A stretch of 44,482 nucleotides of DNA from JBGSPQ01 sp041738505 (GCA_041738505.1 JBGSPQ010000020.1:1-44482), one strand, 5' to 3'; positions 31,960 through 40,589 are shown, counted from the first letter of the stretch. Notes: generated by a model from the sequence alone, not told the origin. Translations and numbers: made by a program.

Positions 31960-32670
31960 CTACCCCTTACAAAGGGCCGATGAATCATTTCCGGATTGTA
32001 GCACATATTCATGCCTGATTTTCCTGAAAGCCTCGTTAAGCAGCCACTTCTCATCATCACGACCCCTCTTGTCGCCGAACTCACCAAAAATATTTCCGCG
32101 ACCCGGAGCAATATCATAACTGCGCGTACTCCCGTCAAAACAGACCAAATCATTACCACTCACAGAAAGCTTATGACCGGTACTCACATTAGACAATGAA
32201 AACAAAATATCTCTTTCCCAACTACCAACCTCATTACCGTTAGCATCCGACAAATGAATTCTTTTCAGATCAGCATCAAAACGCAAAACCGCCCCGTTCG
32301 GACCAATGCTTTGAACAGTAACACTATCATTATATTTTTCTCTACTCACCGACGTGGAACCATCATCGGGAACCCCCCAAAACCCCCGGGTAACAGCCCC
32401 CATAACCTTCTGAAAATCATAACGCCCCTCTTCATCATAAGCCACAACAGGAATATTGGCCTTGGAACAATACAAATGATCCATAACTCTCTGATTGGGC
32501 TTCCCAAGCCCCAGGTCCACCCGCTCAATACAAGAAGCAATACCGTCCGCAGTCACATCAATCCGCGCCTGAACATCAGCCAACCGAGCCTCCCTCTCCG
32601 CCGCCGATTCACACCCCCCCACAGCCACAGCCGCCCCCAAAACCAACGGCAAAGATTTATTAAGTTTCAT
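31960..32670 (-). CDS. Predicted lipoprotein of unknown function
   Basis: The N-terminus KLNKSLPLVLGAAVAVGGCE has a positively charged start, a hydrophobic stretch and a lipobox-like AVGGC with the cysteine at about residue 20, so it should be lipidated and exposed outside the membrane. The rest (236 residues total) is soluble with no family I recognise; strands such as AVLRFDADLKRIHLSD and KLSVSGNDLVCFDGS suggest a beta-rich fold. It has its own promoter and ends at repeat copy E. Confidence 0.7.
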   Translation of the reverse strand: MKLNKSLPLVLGAAVAVGGCESAAEREARLADVQARIDVTADGIASCIERVDLGLGKPNQRVMDHLYCSKANIPVVAYDEEGRYDFQKVMGAVTRGFWGVPDDGSTSVSREKYNDSVTVQSIGPNGAVLRFDADLKRIHLSDANGNEVGSWERDILFSLSNVSTGHKLSVSGNDLVCFDGSTRSYDIAPGRGNIFGEFGDKRGRDDEKWLLNEAFRKIRHEYVLQSGNDSSALCKG

Positions 32671-32696
32671 AAAAAAAGTTTAAAAAAAAGGACACA

Positions 32697-32725
32697 AACA
32701 TAGCAAATCCAAAAAGCCGGTGCAA
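32697..32725 (-). promoter_or_regulatory. Promoter of the lipoprotein gene
   Basis: On the reverse strand TTGCAC (32725-32720), a 17-bp spacer and TATGTT (32702-32697) precede the ATG at 32670, with a leader of about 20 nt. AGCCGGT (32715-32721) and ACCGGCT (32784-32790) form a distant inverted repeat in the same gap. Confidence 0.5.
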
Positions 32726-32789
32726 TAAAAAGGTGGTGAATGGAAATCTTAGCCCTTACTATCTTCAAACACTGACTATAAAAACCGGC

Positions 32790-33695
32790 TCAAAACAAAC
32801 CAAGCTGCTTATGCTTAATCATTTGATGCATAACACCTTCCTCTACATGAACAACATGTGAAATCATTTTTTTTACCGACAACACGAATTGATCACCATC
32901 ATTTTCCATAATTAAATTGTCACCAATCATACCCACACATAACCCCGAAATCGCCATAGGCGCTACACCAGTAACATCCTGCAAAGGCAAAACTAATTTG
33001 TTTGCACCTATATAGTCTGTCGTAAAATCAATAAATTCCAAATCATCAGCTATATTAAGAGAAACACATGAACTGATATCTCGAACAATTTTTCCAATTT
33101 CCTTTTTAGCCCCTTCCAGATCATAAGCTTCATTCAACAAAGCCCTTTTTTTATTTGCAGTCATTAATTCTTTCAATCCAAACTGTTTATGAACAATACT
33201 TTCAAGTGCTCTAGCCTGATAAGCATCATTAAAAACGGCAATACGAGAAGCAACGCGTGCCCCCTGTTCACGCAAACGGGTCATACTACGCTCTTGAGAC
33301 GCAATCCCAACCTTAGTGACACCCTTTCCAAAATTGGCAAGATAAACTACATGTTTTCTGTCATTATATTTCTTCTGCTGTGCACTTATATTAGCTGTAT
33401 CATTATAAAAAGCCGGATTGAAACCAATTTTATTATCACAATCAGAACATACATTTCTTTTCGAATCCAAAGCCAAATGTTTTCTATCCGGACAAGTAAA
33501 TGTATCAAAAGTTTCCAGATCATAATAACCTGTACAATACCTACCCTTGTAACGAACTATAGAGAAAACCTTATCTCTACAATAAAAACGAACACGTTCA
33601 ACACCATCACCCCTCATCTTGTCCAAATTTAAATAGGGTCCAAGACTATCATACGAATAACTGGCTAATATATCCTTTTCAACATTATTTGACAT
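32790..33695 (-). CDS. DUF2797-like protein with a GIY-YIG-like segment (operon gene 5)
   Basis: The first half has zinc-site-like cysteines: RYCTGYYDLE, FTCPDRKHLALD and NVCSDCDNKIGFNPAFYN. It is followed by KHVVYLANFGKGVTKVGIAS, ERSMTRLREQGARVA and RALESIVHKQFG, which resemble the nuclease-like YIG half of DUF2797 and related GIY-YIG/T5orf172 folds. The C-terminal 100 residues are not recognised. It is the last gene of the radical SAM operon, overlapping the HIT gene by 11 bases. Its role there is unknown; nucleic-acid or nucleotide binding is an inference. Confidence 0.65.
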   Translation of the reverse strand: MSNNVEKDILASYSYDSLGPYLNLDKMRGDGVERVRFYCRDKVFSIVRYKGRYCTGYYDLETFDTFTCPDRKHLALDSKRNVCSDCDNKIGFNPAFYNDTANISAQQKKYNDRKHVVYLANFGKGVTKVGIASQERSMTRLREQGARVASRIAVFNDAYQARALESIVHKQFGLKELMTANKKRALLNEAYDLEGAKKEIGKIVRDISSCVSLNIADDLEFIDFTTDYIGANKLVLPLQDVTGVAPMAISGLCVGMIGDNLIMENDGDQFVLSVKKMISHVVHVEEGVMHQMIKHKQLGLF

Positions 33696-34401
33696 CGCTA
33701 TTTTTAAATATTTGATTCATAACAGGTAATAATTTCTTTTTCCCCTCTGCAAAAAGTTCAGTACCGGGATATTTCATCCAATCAGCTCTTTCCGGCATAT
33801 TAAGCTCCTCAGCAACACATTGTCGTAAGAATTGTCTGGGTATCTTATTATCCCCGACTGGATAAACATATCCGACACCATCACTATTTTCAAAATATAA
33901 ATACGGCGCTCCTTCCAAAATATCTTTTCTTACCTCACCAAGTTCAGCCAAATTATTTACCACAAATACATCTGGCAATATACGAGCAATACGTGACCTT
34001 ATATCAATATCAACCGGGACAAAATGAATATGAGTATGATGACACAAATCATGCATATTTTTTTCTCTGTTCTCTTTCCAAAGACAAGTACCTGCCTTAC
34101 CGTGTTCAAAAGCGATACCCGGATTACCATAAACCTTGTCATATGTCTCCCGAACCAGATCCTTCATACGTACAAGTTCCTCCGCCTCATTAGGAAAAAG
34201 CCCGGTCGCTGCAGTCCTGTGTTTTTGAGTACAAACCTGTGTATAACCTTCAATAATCTGCCCAATCGCCAAAGTAATATAAGTATGGATACCTTCAATT
34301 AAAATAAGAGGATCAAGATGATCACAGTAACTGCAAGTATCTTTTTCACCGGTAATATATGGACCAATTACTTCGGCAAACATTTGTTCATTTTTTCCCA
34401 T
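33685..34401 (-). CDS. HIT-like nucleotide hydrolase/transferase (operon gene 4)
   Basis: HIT proteins act on nucleoside phosphoramidates, dinucleoside polyphosphates or nucleotide-sugars. The histidine triad HTHIHFV is at residues 122-128, after FEHGKAG (99-105), and the N-terminus has CSYC (23-26), a zinc-binding pair common in this family. LGL-type strand and kH regions are present (YITLAIGQIIEGYTQVCTQK). A C-terminal extension of about 100 residues is not recognised. The start overlaps the previous gene's stop by one base (TAATG on the reverse strand). In this operon it may activate or release a nucleotide-linked intermediate. Confidence 0.78.
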   Translation of the reverse strand: MGKNEQMFAEVIGPYITGEKDTCSYCDHLDPLILIEGIHTYITLAIGQIIEGYTQVCTQKHRTAATGLFPNEAEELVRMKDLVRETYDKVYGNPGIAFEHGKAGTCLWKENREKNMHDLCHHTHIHFVPVDIDIRSRIARILPDVFVVNNLAELGEVRKDILEGAPYLYFENSDGVGYVYPVGDNKIPRQFLRQCVAEELNMPERADWMKYPGTELFAEGKKKLLPVMNQIFKNSDVK

Positions 34402-35546
34402 TAGAATAATTGTTTAAAGGCTTCTGTATCAAGTGAATTACGGCCACAATTGTCGTAAAACGGCTTGTAACCATACGTCGTATAAATCGACTGCAATAAT
34501 TTACCGGCACTCATAATGTAATCGGCGGAAGGCTGTTTAACCTCCGATGTAGCTAAAGGTGTCTCCGGATCAATATGTAAAACGTTTATCACAGGAACTA
34601 CCCCAATATTACTGACATTGTTTAAACCTTTCTCCAAACTATCAAGCGATTCCAATCCCCCAACAAAAATCGAATATACACGTCCTTCACCTAAAACTTT
34701 TGTAGCTCTGCTAAGACCGCGATAAATCTGATCCTGACCTATAATTCTCGCTTTACCCGGACAAAATCTTTTAAATGAATCAGGTTCATAAACTTCAGTA
34801 TTCATAGCGACAGAGAGATCAAAATCTGCCAACTGGTCAATCAAAGCAAGATCATTGGGAGGCGAAACTATAAGATGCAAATCGACACAACGCCCCACAT
34901 GATCTATCGCCTCACGCGCAGCTTTAACAATTTTTAAATAGTGTCCAAAATTCTTATCAAGATCAATAAAATTGCCTCCATTTATCATTACCTGCCTTAT
35001 ATCTGTGCGTGTATCTTGCAAAGCTAATGACAATGCCTCTTTTACATGAACCGGTTTAATCACATCCACAAAATCAGTACCCTTTGACCTATTTTGAGCC
35101 ACAGAACAGAAATGACACGCTTCGCCCGATCTTGCATGCGCACAATCACCATAAACAAAAATACCCAACGAATGACCACCATATAGTGTAATAACTTGCG
35201 AGACCTTTTGTCTTGTCGACATTACATAATCATAAAATTCCGGTCGCAATGAAAAATCAACATTTACCCTCTCACCATTTTCACCCATTGTGACAAAATA
35301 CTTTTCTCCATCAAAATCTAAAACATTTTTTGAACTATATCGTACGCTCGCGGCAACAACCAAATCTTGGGGTTGTAATCGTAACTCTTGCGGAATAGTT
35401 CTTGATCTTAAATTAATTGGATCTTGATTACCATAGGCTCTTCGTTTTTCAAGATACGGATGCCCAAAATTATCAAGCACCGAATCAGTTAAATGCACTC
35501 CTGAAGACAATATTTGTGCCTTTGCTTTAACTTGATTGATTGACAT
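34401..35546 (-). CDS. Radical SAM protein with CX8CX2C motif (operon gene 3)
   Basis: The probable 4Fe-4S ligands are C135, C144 and C147 in YGDCAHARSGEACHFCSVAQ, a wider first spacing than the classic CX3CX2C but seen in a few radical SAM branches such as YhcC-like proteins. Downstream, IRQVMINGGNFIDLDKN, GRCVDLHLIVSPPNDL, ADFDLSVAMNTEVYEPDSFK and GRVYSIFVGGLESL fit the strands of the radical SAM barrel. No auxiliary cluster domain is evident; total 381 residues. It starts 2 bases after the B12-radical SAM gene. The reaction cannot be predicted. Confidence 0.75.
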   Translation of the reverse strand: MSINQVKAKAQILSSGVHLTDSVLDNFGHPYLEKRRAYGNQDPINLRSRTIPQELRLQPQDLVVAASVRYSSKNVLDFDGEKYFVTMGENGERVNVDFSLRPEFYDYVMSTRQKVSQVITLYGGHSLGIFVYGDCAHARSGEACHFCSVAQNRSKGTDFVDVIKPVHVKEALSLALQDTRTDIRQVMINGGNFIDLDKNFGHYLKIVKAAREAIDHVGRCVDLHLIVSPPNDLALIDQLADFDLSVAMNTEVYEPDSFKRFCPGKARIIGQDQIYRGLSRATKVLGEGRVYSIFVGGLESLDSLEKGLNNVSNIGVVPVINVLHIDPETPLATSEVKQPSADYIMSAGKLLQSIYTTYGYKPFYDNCGRNSLDTEAFKQLF

Positions 35547-35548
35547 AT

Positions 35549-37558
35549 TTATCTATTATTAATAAGTTTCCATGGAGCTTTTCCCATTCGATCAAACACT
35601 TCACATAAAACCACACTGTCGTTCGATGATAACAAACTGCACATTTCATCCAAAAGAGGCCTCATCTCATTCAATACAGCCGAAAAATGACAATCAAGAA
35701 GCTCTTCCAAACAGCTATCCAAAACTTCAATATTACCATTCCATGTTATGGAATCAACAGTCTTACCCGTATCAACCAACTCAATCATTGACCCCAATAA
35801 ACCATACGAATAAGACTTAAGCAATTTCCTATTGCTTCTGATTTTTTCAGAGACAGAATCTTGATAAACTTTTTCGAAACTCTTTAACGCATAATCAAAT
35901 GCAAACAATCTATCTATCCATAATTGTGAAAATTTACTCATTTTACCAATTCGCACATCAATATAGGCTGATTCCAAACGTCCCATATTTAATATTCTTC
36001 CCTTAACCAAACCAAGTGTTGAAACCGCATTTGAATAAGGTGCCCCATCAAGACATTCCAGCGAAACCAGCTGATATGAAACCTCTCCATACACAGGCTC
36101 ATTTTTATAATCAGCTTCTTCCGGATTTGCGGCAAGTGCCAATATCTCCGCAGATGAAAAATTGGATTTCTTTTTTAGAAAAACATCTCGGCGACCCAAA
36201 AACTCATAAGTAGCCTTCAATTCATCAAAATCCATCAAAGGATCAAACGTGATATAGGTTACCCTAATAGGCACACCCAAAGCAGTCAAAATTCGTAAAG
36301 CAATAACCTGTTGTTCCGGACTTATACGCTTGTTAAATCTCTGCAATACTGAAGACACACCCGATTCCACTCCAAATAAGACTCTATTAAGGCCACTTTC
36401 ACAGAGTTTCTTCCATAAAGCAATTCTCTTCAAATGCCATTCCTCGTTTTTCTTAGGATCATATACCTGATCAATTCGTGAACTTGTTTCAAATTTAAAA
36501 CCATTTGCATCCATAATTTTTGCAATATCATTCAATCTTTGATCTGTATTAACTTCATCCTCATAACCTATGAATTCCTCATCAACCATAAACACCTTCC
36601 TTACAATTTGCTCATCATCATGTAAAAACTCACTATAACCGGTCATTACCGCATCAATATTGGAAGAATCGGCACAAATCCATTTCCCCTTATGCTTTCT
36701 AGGACAAAAAGAACATGCAAATGAACAACCTCTACTAGTCTCCAACATCATTACTCCACTGCGTGACAACACCTCATCCAAAAGATCCAATTCAGGAACA
36801 TAAAACTTGTCATATCCCAACTTCTTATTAGTATGACACACATGGCCCTCGCGATTGTAAGCAATACTATGAACATCCTTCAAATCCATCAAATCACCAC
36901 GCCAAAAATCACCGATATCCACTACAGTCTGTTCTCCTGCGGCCAATGATACTATCACATTAGGAAATTCATTCAAAATTTGAGATGAATTTAAAGCAGC
37001 CAAAGAACCACCAACTAAAATAACCATATTATGCTGCTGAAGAGCTTTCAACAAATCATGCAAAAGATCATACTGCCCAAAAGTGGCAGAAAGCCCTACA
37101 ATATGAGATTTATCCTTTACAATTTGTTCAATAACTTCCTCCGTTGTCGCCCCCATTTGCATATCAATAAGGTTGGCCTGTCCTTTAAAATTCTTTCTAA
37201 TAGCAGCAGCCAACCCACCAAGAGCCAGTGAAAACCGAGGATAAGGAAAATTTTCGGGTTTAGCCAATTGCACTAAAGTAAATCTTGGAGTACGTAACTT
37301 TTCCACAATCTCATCACCAATTACTGCAGCCGACTGCATATCTCCGGGACTTCTAATCTGACAAACATCCCCAAATAGTTTATAAAAATCCGTCTCCTGT
37401 ATAGACTTACGAACACCATGGATTTGCTGCCCCACTTCATCATGCAATATCACGACACGATTATCAAAATCGCCACCTACAACAACATCAACATCTTCGG
37501 AAACTCTGCTTTGAAAATCACTCTTTACCAAATTGGGATTATATATATTTTTTTTCAT
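35549..37558 (-). CDS. B12-binding-type radical SAM enzyme (operon gene 2)
   Basis: Residues about 95-215 look like a cobalamin-binding Rossmann domain (IVGLSATFGQYDLLHDLLKA, VILVGGSLAALNSSQIL), without a clear DxHxxG histidine, as in many B12-radical SAM proteins. The radical SAM core starts with MLETSRGCSFACSFCPRKHK, cysteines 278, 282 and 285 (CX3CX2C). LNRVLFGVESGVSSVLQRFN and VTYITFDPLMDFDELKATYE belong to the barrel. The C-terminal 200 residues are unrecognised. Such enzymes methylate unactivated carbons or rearrange rings. The ATG follows the preceding gene's TAG with no gap. Confidence 0.85.
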   Translation of the reverse strand: MKKNIYNPNLVKSDFQSRVSEDVDVVVGGDFDNRVVILHDEVGQQIHGVRKSIQETDFYKLFGDVCQIRSPGDMQSAAVIGDEIVEKLRTPRFTLVQLAKPENFPYPRFSLALGGLAAAIRKNFKGQANLIDMQMGATTEEVIEQIVKDKSHIVGLSATFGQYDLLHDLLKALQQHNMVILVGGSLAALNSSQILNEFPNVIVSLAAGEQTVVDIGDFWRGDLMDLKDVHSIAYNREGHVCHTNKKLGYDKFYVPELDLLDEVLSRSGVMMLETSRGCSFACSFCPRKHKGKWICADSSNIDAVMTGYSEFLHDDEQIVRKVFMVDEEFIGYEDEVNTDQRLNDIAKIMDANGFKFETSSRIDQVYDPKKNEEWHLKRIALWKKLCESGLNRVLFGVESGVSSVLQRFNKRISPEQQVIALRILTALGVPIRVTYITFDPLMDFDELKATYEFLGRRDVFLKKKSNFSSAEILALAANPEEADYKNEPVYGEVSYQLVSLECLDGAPYSNAVSTLGLVKGRILNMGRLESAYIDVRIGKMSKFSQLWIDRLFAFDYALKSFEKVYQDSVSEKIRSNRKLLKSYSYGLLGSMIELVDTGKTVDSITWNGNIEVLDSCLEELLDCHFSAVLNEMRPLLDEMCSLLSSNDSVVLCEVFDRMGKAPWKLINNR

Positions 37559-38410
37559 CTAAAGGCTTGATCTAGAGGGTAACCATAATTCAAAAACATA
37601 AGGATGAGATTCGTAAATATTCATCATAATTCCATAATGATTGCCGAAATCAACACCCGAATGTAAAACCGGCTGAACAACTCGATTCAAACATCTAAAT
37701 GTATTTAAAGTCAAACTTGGCCTTTGCCGTGAAATATGTTTTTGCAACAACACCTCATCAAAATTAAACTTATTCTGCAGCTCATTAATGCGCTCCTGCC
37801 GTGAAACCACATAACCCGCGTGCGATATGTCTTCTCTACCGCCCAGGAGTTTGGTTTGCCAAAAAATTGAAGCTTCTTTGTCATTACGCAAATCCCAAGG
37901 AACTTCAACTCTGGAATGTACGGTTTTCCCCCTGGTTATATCGCCTACATCAAAACCCGCACCAACATATTCATATGTAACATTGGACCCTTTATGAACA
38001 ATTACCATCGCACCTCCATCCACCGCATAACGGGGAATATATCTACCTACAGCCTCCACCGAAGGTGACTTCAAAACCAACAATACCGCATCCTTGCAAA
38101 TTTTCCTGATTTCTTTCAGAAACGATAGAATTTCTGTCACTTCAACATCCCGTCCTCTTGGCAAATTGTTACCTTTCCCTATTGGCGCATCAGGCCGACA
38201 CACAACATTGGAAAAATCCGTATCCTCCACAATCACATTAATATCATCATCCTCATCCGTCACCAAATAACCCCTTTGAGCAACGGGCAAACCGGCAGAA
38301 GCACCTTTCAACAAACCACGCACTTTTCCAAAACACATTAGTGCATCCACATCATTGCTTATTGGCGATTCATTAAAATTAAAACTATACATCTGTTTAT
38401 GGTCACTCAC
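37559..38410 (-). CDS. Unrecognised protein, first gene of the radical SAM operon
   Basis: I do not recognise this 283-residue soluble protein. Distinctive stretches are GYLVTDEDDDINVIVEDTDF, VLLVLKSPSVEAVGRYIPRY, AMVIVHKGSNVTYEYVGAGF and DVGDITRGKTVHSRVEVPW. The last two look like a conserved ligand site (GFDVGxxTRGK), but I cannot assign it. The start is GTG 38410; since the promoter -10 is only five bases upstream, ATG 38392 (MYSFNFNES) may be the real start. Base composition is A+T-rich like the four genes after it. Confidence 0.6.
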   Translation of the reverse strand: MSDHKQMYSFNFNESPISNDVDALMCFGKVRGLLKGASAGLPVAQRGYLVTDEDDDINVIVEDTDFSNVVCRPDAPIGKGNNLPRGRDVEVTEILSFLKEIRKICKDAVLLVLKSPSVEAVGRYIPRYAVDGGAMVIVHKGSNVTYEYVGAGFDVGDITRGKTVHSRVEVPWDLRNDKEASIFWQTKLLGGREDISHAGYVVSRQERINELQNKFNFDEVLLQKHISRQRPSLTLNTFRCLNRVVQPVLHSGVDFGNHYGIMMNIYESHPYVFELWLPSRSSL

Positions 38411-38414
38411 TCTC

Positions 38415-38441
38415 TTTATACACAGAAACAGTATTTGTCAA
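38415..38441 (-). promoter_or_regulatory. Promoter of the radical SAM operon
   Basis: On the reverse strand a consensus TTGACA (38441-38436) is followed after 15 bp by TATAAA (38420-38415). Spacing is short. The expected start point falls at the annotated GTG, which favours the internal ATG at 38392. No other promoter is seen within the operon. Confidence 0.5.
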
Positions 38442-38457
38442 TACGCAGCGATCATTT

Positions 38458-38503
38458 CCCCGCCGCCGCCGACCATTGCCCCCCACCCATCAAGCGCCAC
38501 CGT
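38458..38503. repeat. Partial copy of the composite repeat (G+C-rich tail only)
   Basis: CCCGCCGCCGCCGACCATTG, then ACCCATCAAGCGCCACC, matches the tail of copies C (29452-29510) and D (30741-30785). The core palindrome is absent; the operon promoter stands in its place. The stop codon of the gene at 38490 lies within this repeat. Confidence 0.6.
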
Positions 38504-39056
38504 GCCCCCGCCCCTCTTCATCCGTCGTCTCCCCCTCCTCCAAAAGCTTCCCACCCAAAGGAGATACGCCATTCACACACTGACCATTTTCTTCATCAAA
38601 CAAACATATCATACAGTTCCGCATTATCGCATGAATCTTGTACACGGGCGCGGCCCCCTTCTTGTCATAAACAACATTTTGACCGACCTTAAAACCCTTT
38701 TTCTCCAAAACCCTAAAATAATACAAAGCTGTTTTGCCCGAACCTACATCCGCATGACACCTAAACTGTTTAAAAGCATAAGGCTCACGCCCCTGTTCCT
38801 CCATCAATTTCTTGTATCGGCCATAAGCGAACACGTCAAATTTTTCCTTCACCCATTTCTTAATCGACTCCTCCGCCTCCCGCTCCAAATCAATCGCCTG
38901 ATGCGGACAAGCCCGCATCACCCTTTCAATCCTCGCACTCATCTCCAAAACAATATCCGCACACTCCTTATCAAAGTTACTCGCCAGATCCTCCGGAACC
39001 AGCTCCCTTCCCTTCTCGCCAAGCAACTGTTCCAAATTTGTATTATCCATCGCCAT
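38490..39056 (-). CDS. Hypothetical soluble protein, 188 residues
   Basis: I do not recognise it. The N-terminal half is helical and charged (DLASNFDKECADIVLEMSAR, LEREAEESIKKWVKEKFDVF), with a cysteine-containing ACPHQAIDL. The middle has FRCHADVGSGKTALYYFRVL, which looks like a P-loop by letter but lacks the A/GxxxxGKS/T context of a real Walker A. The C-terminus contains NCMICLFDEENGQCVNG. ATG 39056 (MAMDN) is used; an upstream start at 39080 is possible. It follows the HExxH protein gene by 35 bases and is probably co-transcribed. Confidence 0.55.
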   Translation of the reverse strand: MAMDNTNLEQLLGEKGRELVPEDLASNFDKECADIVLEMSARIERVMRACPHQAIDLEREAEESIKKWVKEKFDVFAYGRYKKLMEEQGREPYAFKQFRCHADVGSGKTALYYFRVLEKKGFKVGQNVVYDKKGAAPVYKIHAIMRNCMICLFDEENGQCVNGVSPLGGKLLEEGETTDEEGRGHGGA

Positions 39057-39091
39057 ATAATTTTTAAATAAATTAAACAAGAAACCCCCCC

Positions 39092-40555
39092 CTACCTCCC
39101 CATCTCCGCCTCCGTCTTTTCCAGCACACGATACCCCAAAGTATATAGCGTTCTTCCAACCTCGCGGTTATAAGCAACCGGATCCGGCTGTCGCGGCATC
39201 TGGCGGAAAAGATCCTGAAGTTCCAGCTGTCCGCCCTCCAGCAAACCGGTCTGCAAGGCATCTTTTTCCCGCCCGTCCTTTAAAGCCATCAAAGAAGCCA
39301 GCGGCATCATGGAATAAACCAGCTCATAGGGATCATCTTCCCGCGGAGTCGCCGAACCATAAGTAACCTGCATATGAGGATAAGTAATCTCGCTCCCGGC
39401 CATCTGCATGCCAATCCCGCAAAGTTCATGAAACATCACCGGCGGAACCTGCCCGCCCAACCGCACCTCTCCACCGCCCAGACTAACCACAATCGGCTGA
39501 TTGATCCTCACCCCTTTGGTAACCATAGTCCCCGCGCGCGGAAATTTCCTGGCCAGGTAAATATGAGTGGCCTCGTGCCGTAAATAGTCATCCACCACTT
39601 TACCGGCAAGCAGCTCCTTCTCCGCGGCGCTCATTTCCCCGCCGAACATCGCCATCCTCCCAACCATTCTTTCCGTACCCGAAGCCACATTGTCTTTATA
39701 AAAAATCATTTTGGTAAAACCGGGATCACAAGTGGCGATAATCCCCCCCTCCACCGCCGTAACCTCCTTCGGCCCCATGGACTTTCCCACTTCCAGCACC
39801 GGCACGTCCGGACTGATTTCACCGTCCGAAACCTTCACAAAACGCACACCCTCAATCTTATACAAATCAAACCGCACATCGGTGGAACTAAAACTGTTAA
39901 GCTCCATAAAATACCCGGCGCGGATCAGATAACGGTTGAAAATTGGAATCAGAGCGCTCAAATTGGCATTTTGATCATTGTCCCAGGCCGCAATATCCGC
40001 GGCACAGGCGGCATTCAGCCCTTTAAGCTTGGAAGCCAGCCCCGTAATATATTCACCCAGGATGTTAAGATCCCGCATCCTGTTCCCGGTAACGCGCGGA
40101 GCCATATTCGCCTCCATATCCTTTTCCGCAATCCCCGCAAACCTTTCACTCACCCGCTTAAAATCGGCATCCTCAAGCCCGGCGGGCAGATCCGTACCGG
40201 CTTTTAGAACGGATTCAAATGCCAAGCTCCCCGCCTGCGCGACCGGCGTAAACGAAAACCGGAGCAGATTCTTAACCGGACGCAATTCCGGCACCGTAAT
40301 CTTCATATCAGGCACCGCCCTCTTCGCTTCCACGGCGGGACCCTCGTCCTTCACCCCCCTATCGGGCGCCACAACCGCCACATCCGCTTCACTCGCCTTA
40401 TCCTTCTTATCCCCCGTACAAACAAAAACAGAAGCCCCCACCGCCACCACAGTCGCCCAAATAGCCGGACTCATCAACGATCTCTGCAACAAAGACTTCT
40501 CCTGTGGCTTCACAACCTCCCGCCCACTTCTCCCGGAATCAAGATTCTTTTTCAT
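39092..40555 (-). CDS. Membrane-anchored putative zinc metalloprotease (HExxH)
   Basis: A cytoplasmic N-terminus (KKNLDSGRSGREVVKPQEK) leads to one membrane helix at about residues 28-46 (MSPAIWATVVAVGASVFVC). The remaining 440 residues would be extracytoplasmic. VDDYLRHEATHIYLARKFPR contains HEATH (327-331), a zinc-protease HExxH motif. A later MFHELCGIGMQMAGSE could provide a third ligand. I do not recognise the family, and the overall length of 487 is unusual for known small metalloproteases. It is expressed from its own consensus promoter, apparently with the 188-residue protein. Confidence 0.6.
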   Translation of the reverse strand: MKKNLDSGRSGREVVKPQEKSLLQRSLMSPAIWATVVAVGASVFVCTGDKKDKASEADVAVVAPDRGVKDEGPAVEAKRAVPDMKITVPELRPVKNLLRFSFTPVAQAGSLAFESVLKAGTDLPAGLEDADFKRVSERFAGIAEKDMEANMAPRVTGNRMRDLNILGEYITGLASKLKGLNAACAADIAAWDNDQNANLSALIPIFNRYLIRAGYFMELNSFSSTDVRFDLYKIEGVRFVKVSDGEISPDVPVLEVGKSMGPKEVTAVEGGIIATCDPGFTKMIFYKDNVASGTERMVGRMAMFGGEMSAAEKELLAGKVVDDYLRHEATHIYLARKFPRAGTMVTKGVRINQPIVVSLGGGEVRLGGQVPPVMFHELCGIGMQMAGSEITYPHMQVTYGSATPREDDPYELVYSMMPLASLMALKDGREKDALQTGLLEGGQLELQDLFRQMPRQPDPVAYNREVGRTLYTLGYRVLEKTEAEMGR

Positions 40556-40589
40556 GGCAAAAAATAAAGAAAATAAAACATTGGCAGGT

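Noticed and set aside
38711..38740. GSGKT in the 188-residue protein as a Walker A site
   Set aside because: The surrounding HADVGSGKTALYY lacks the usual strand-loop-helix context and no Walker B or other ATPase motif is present.
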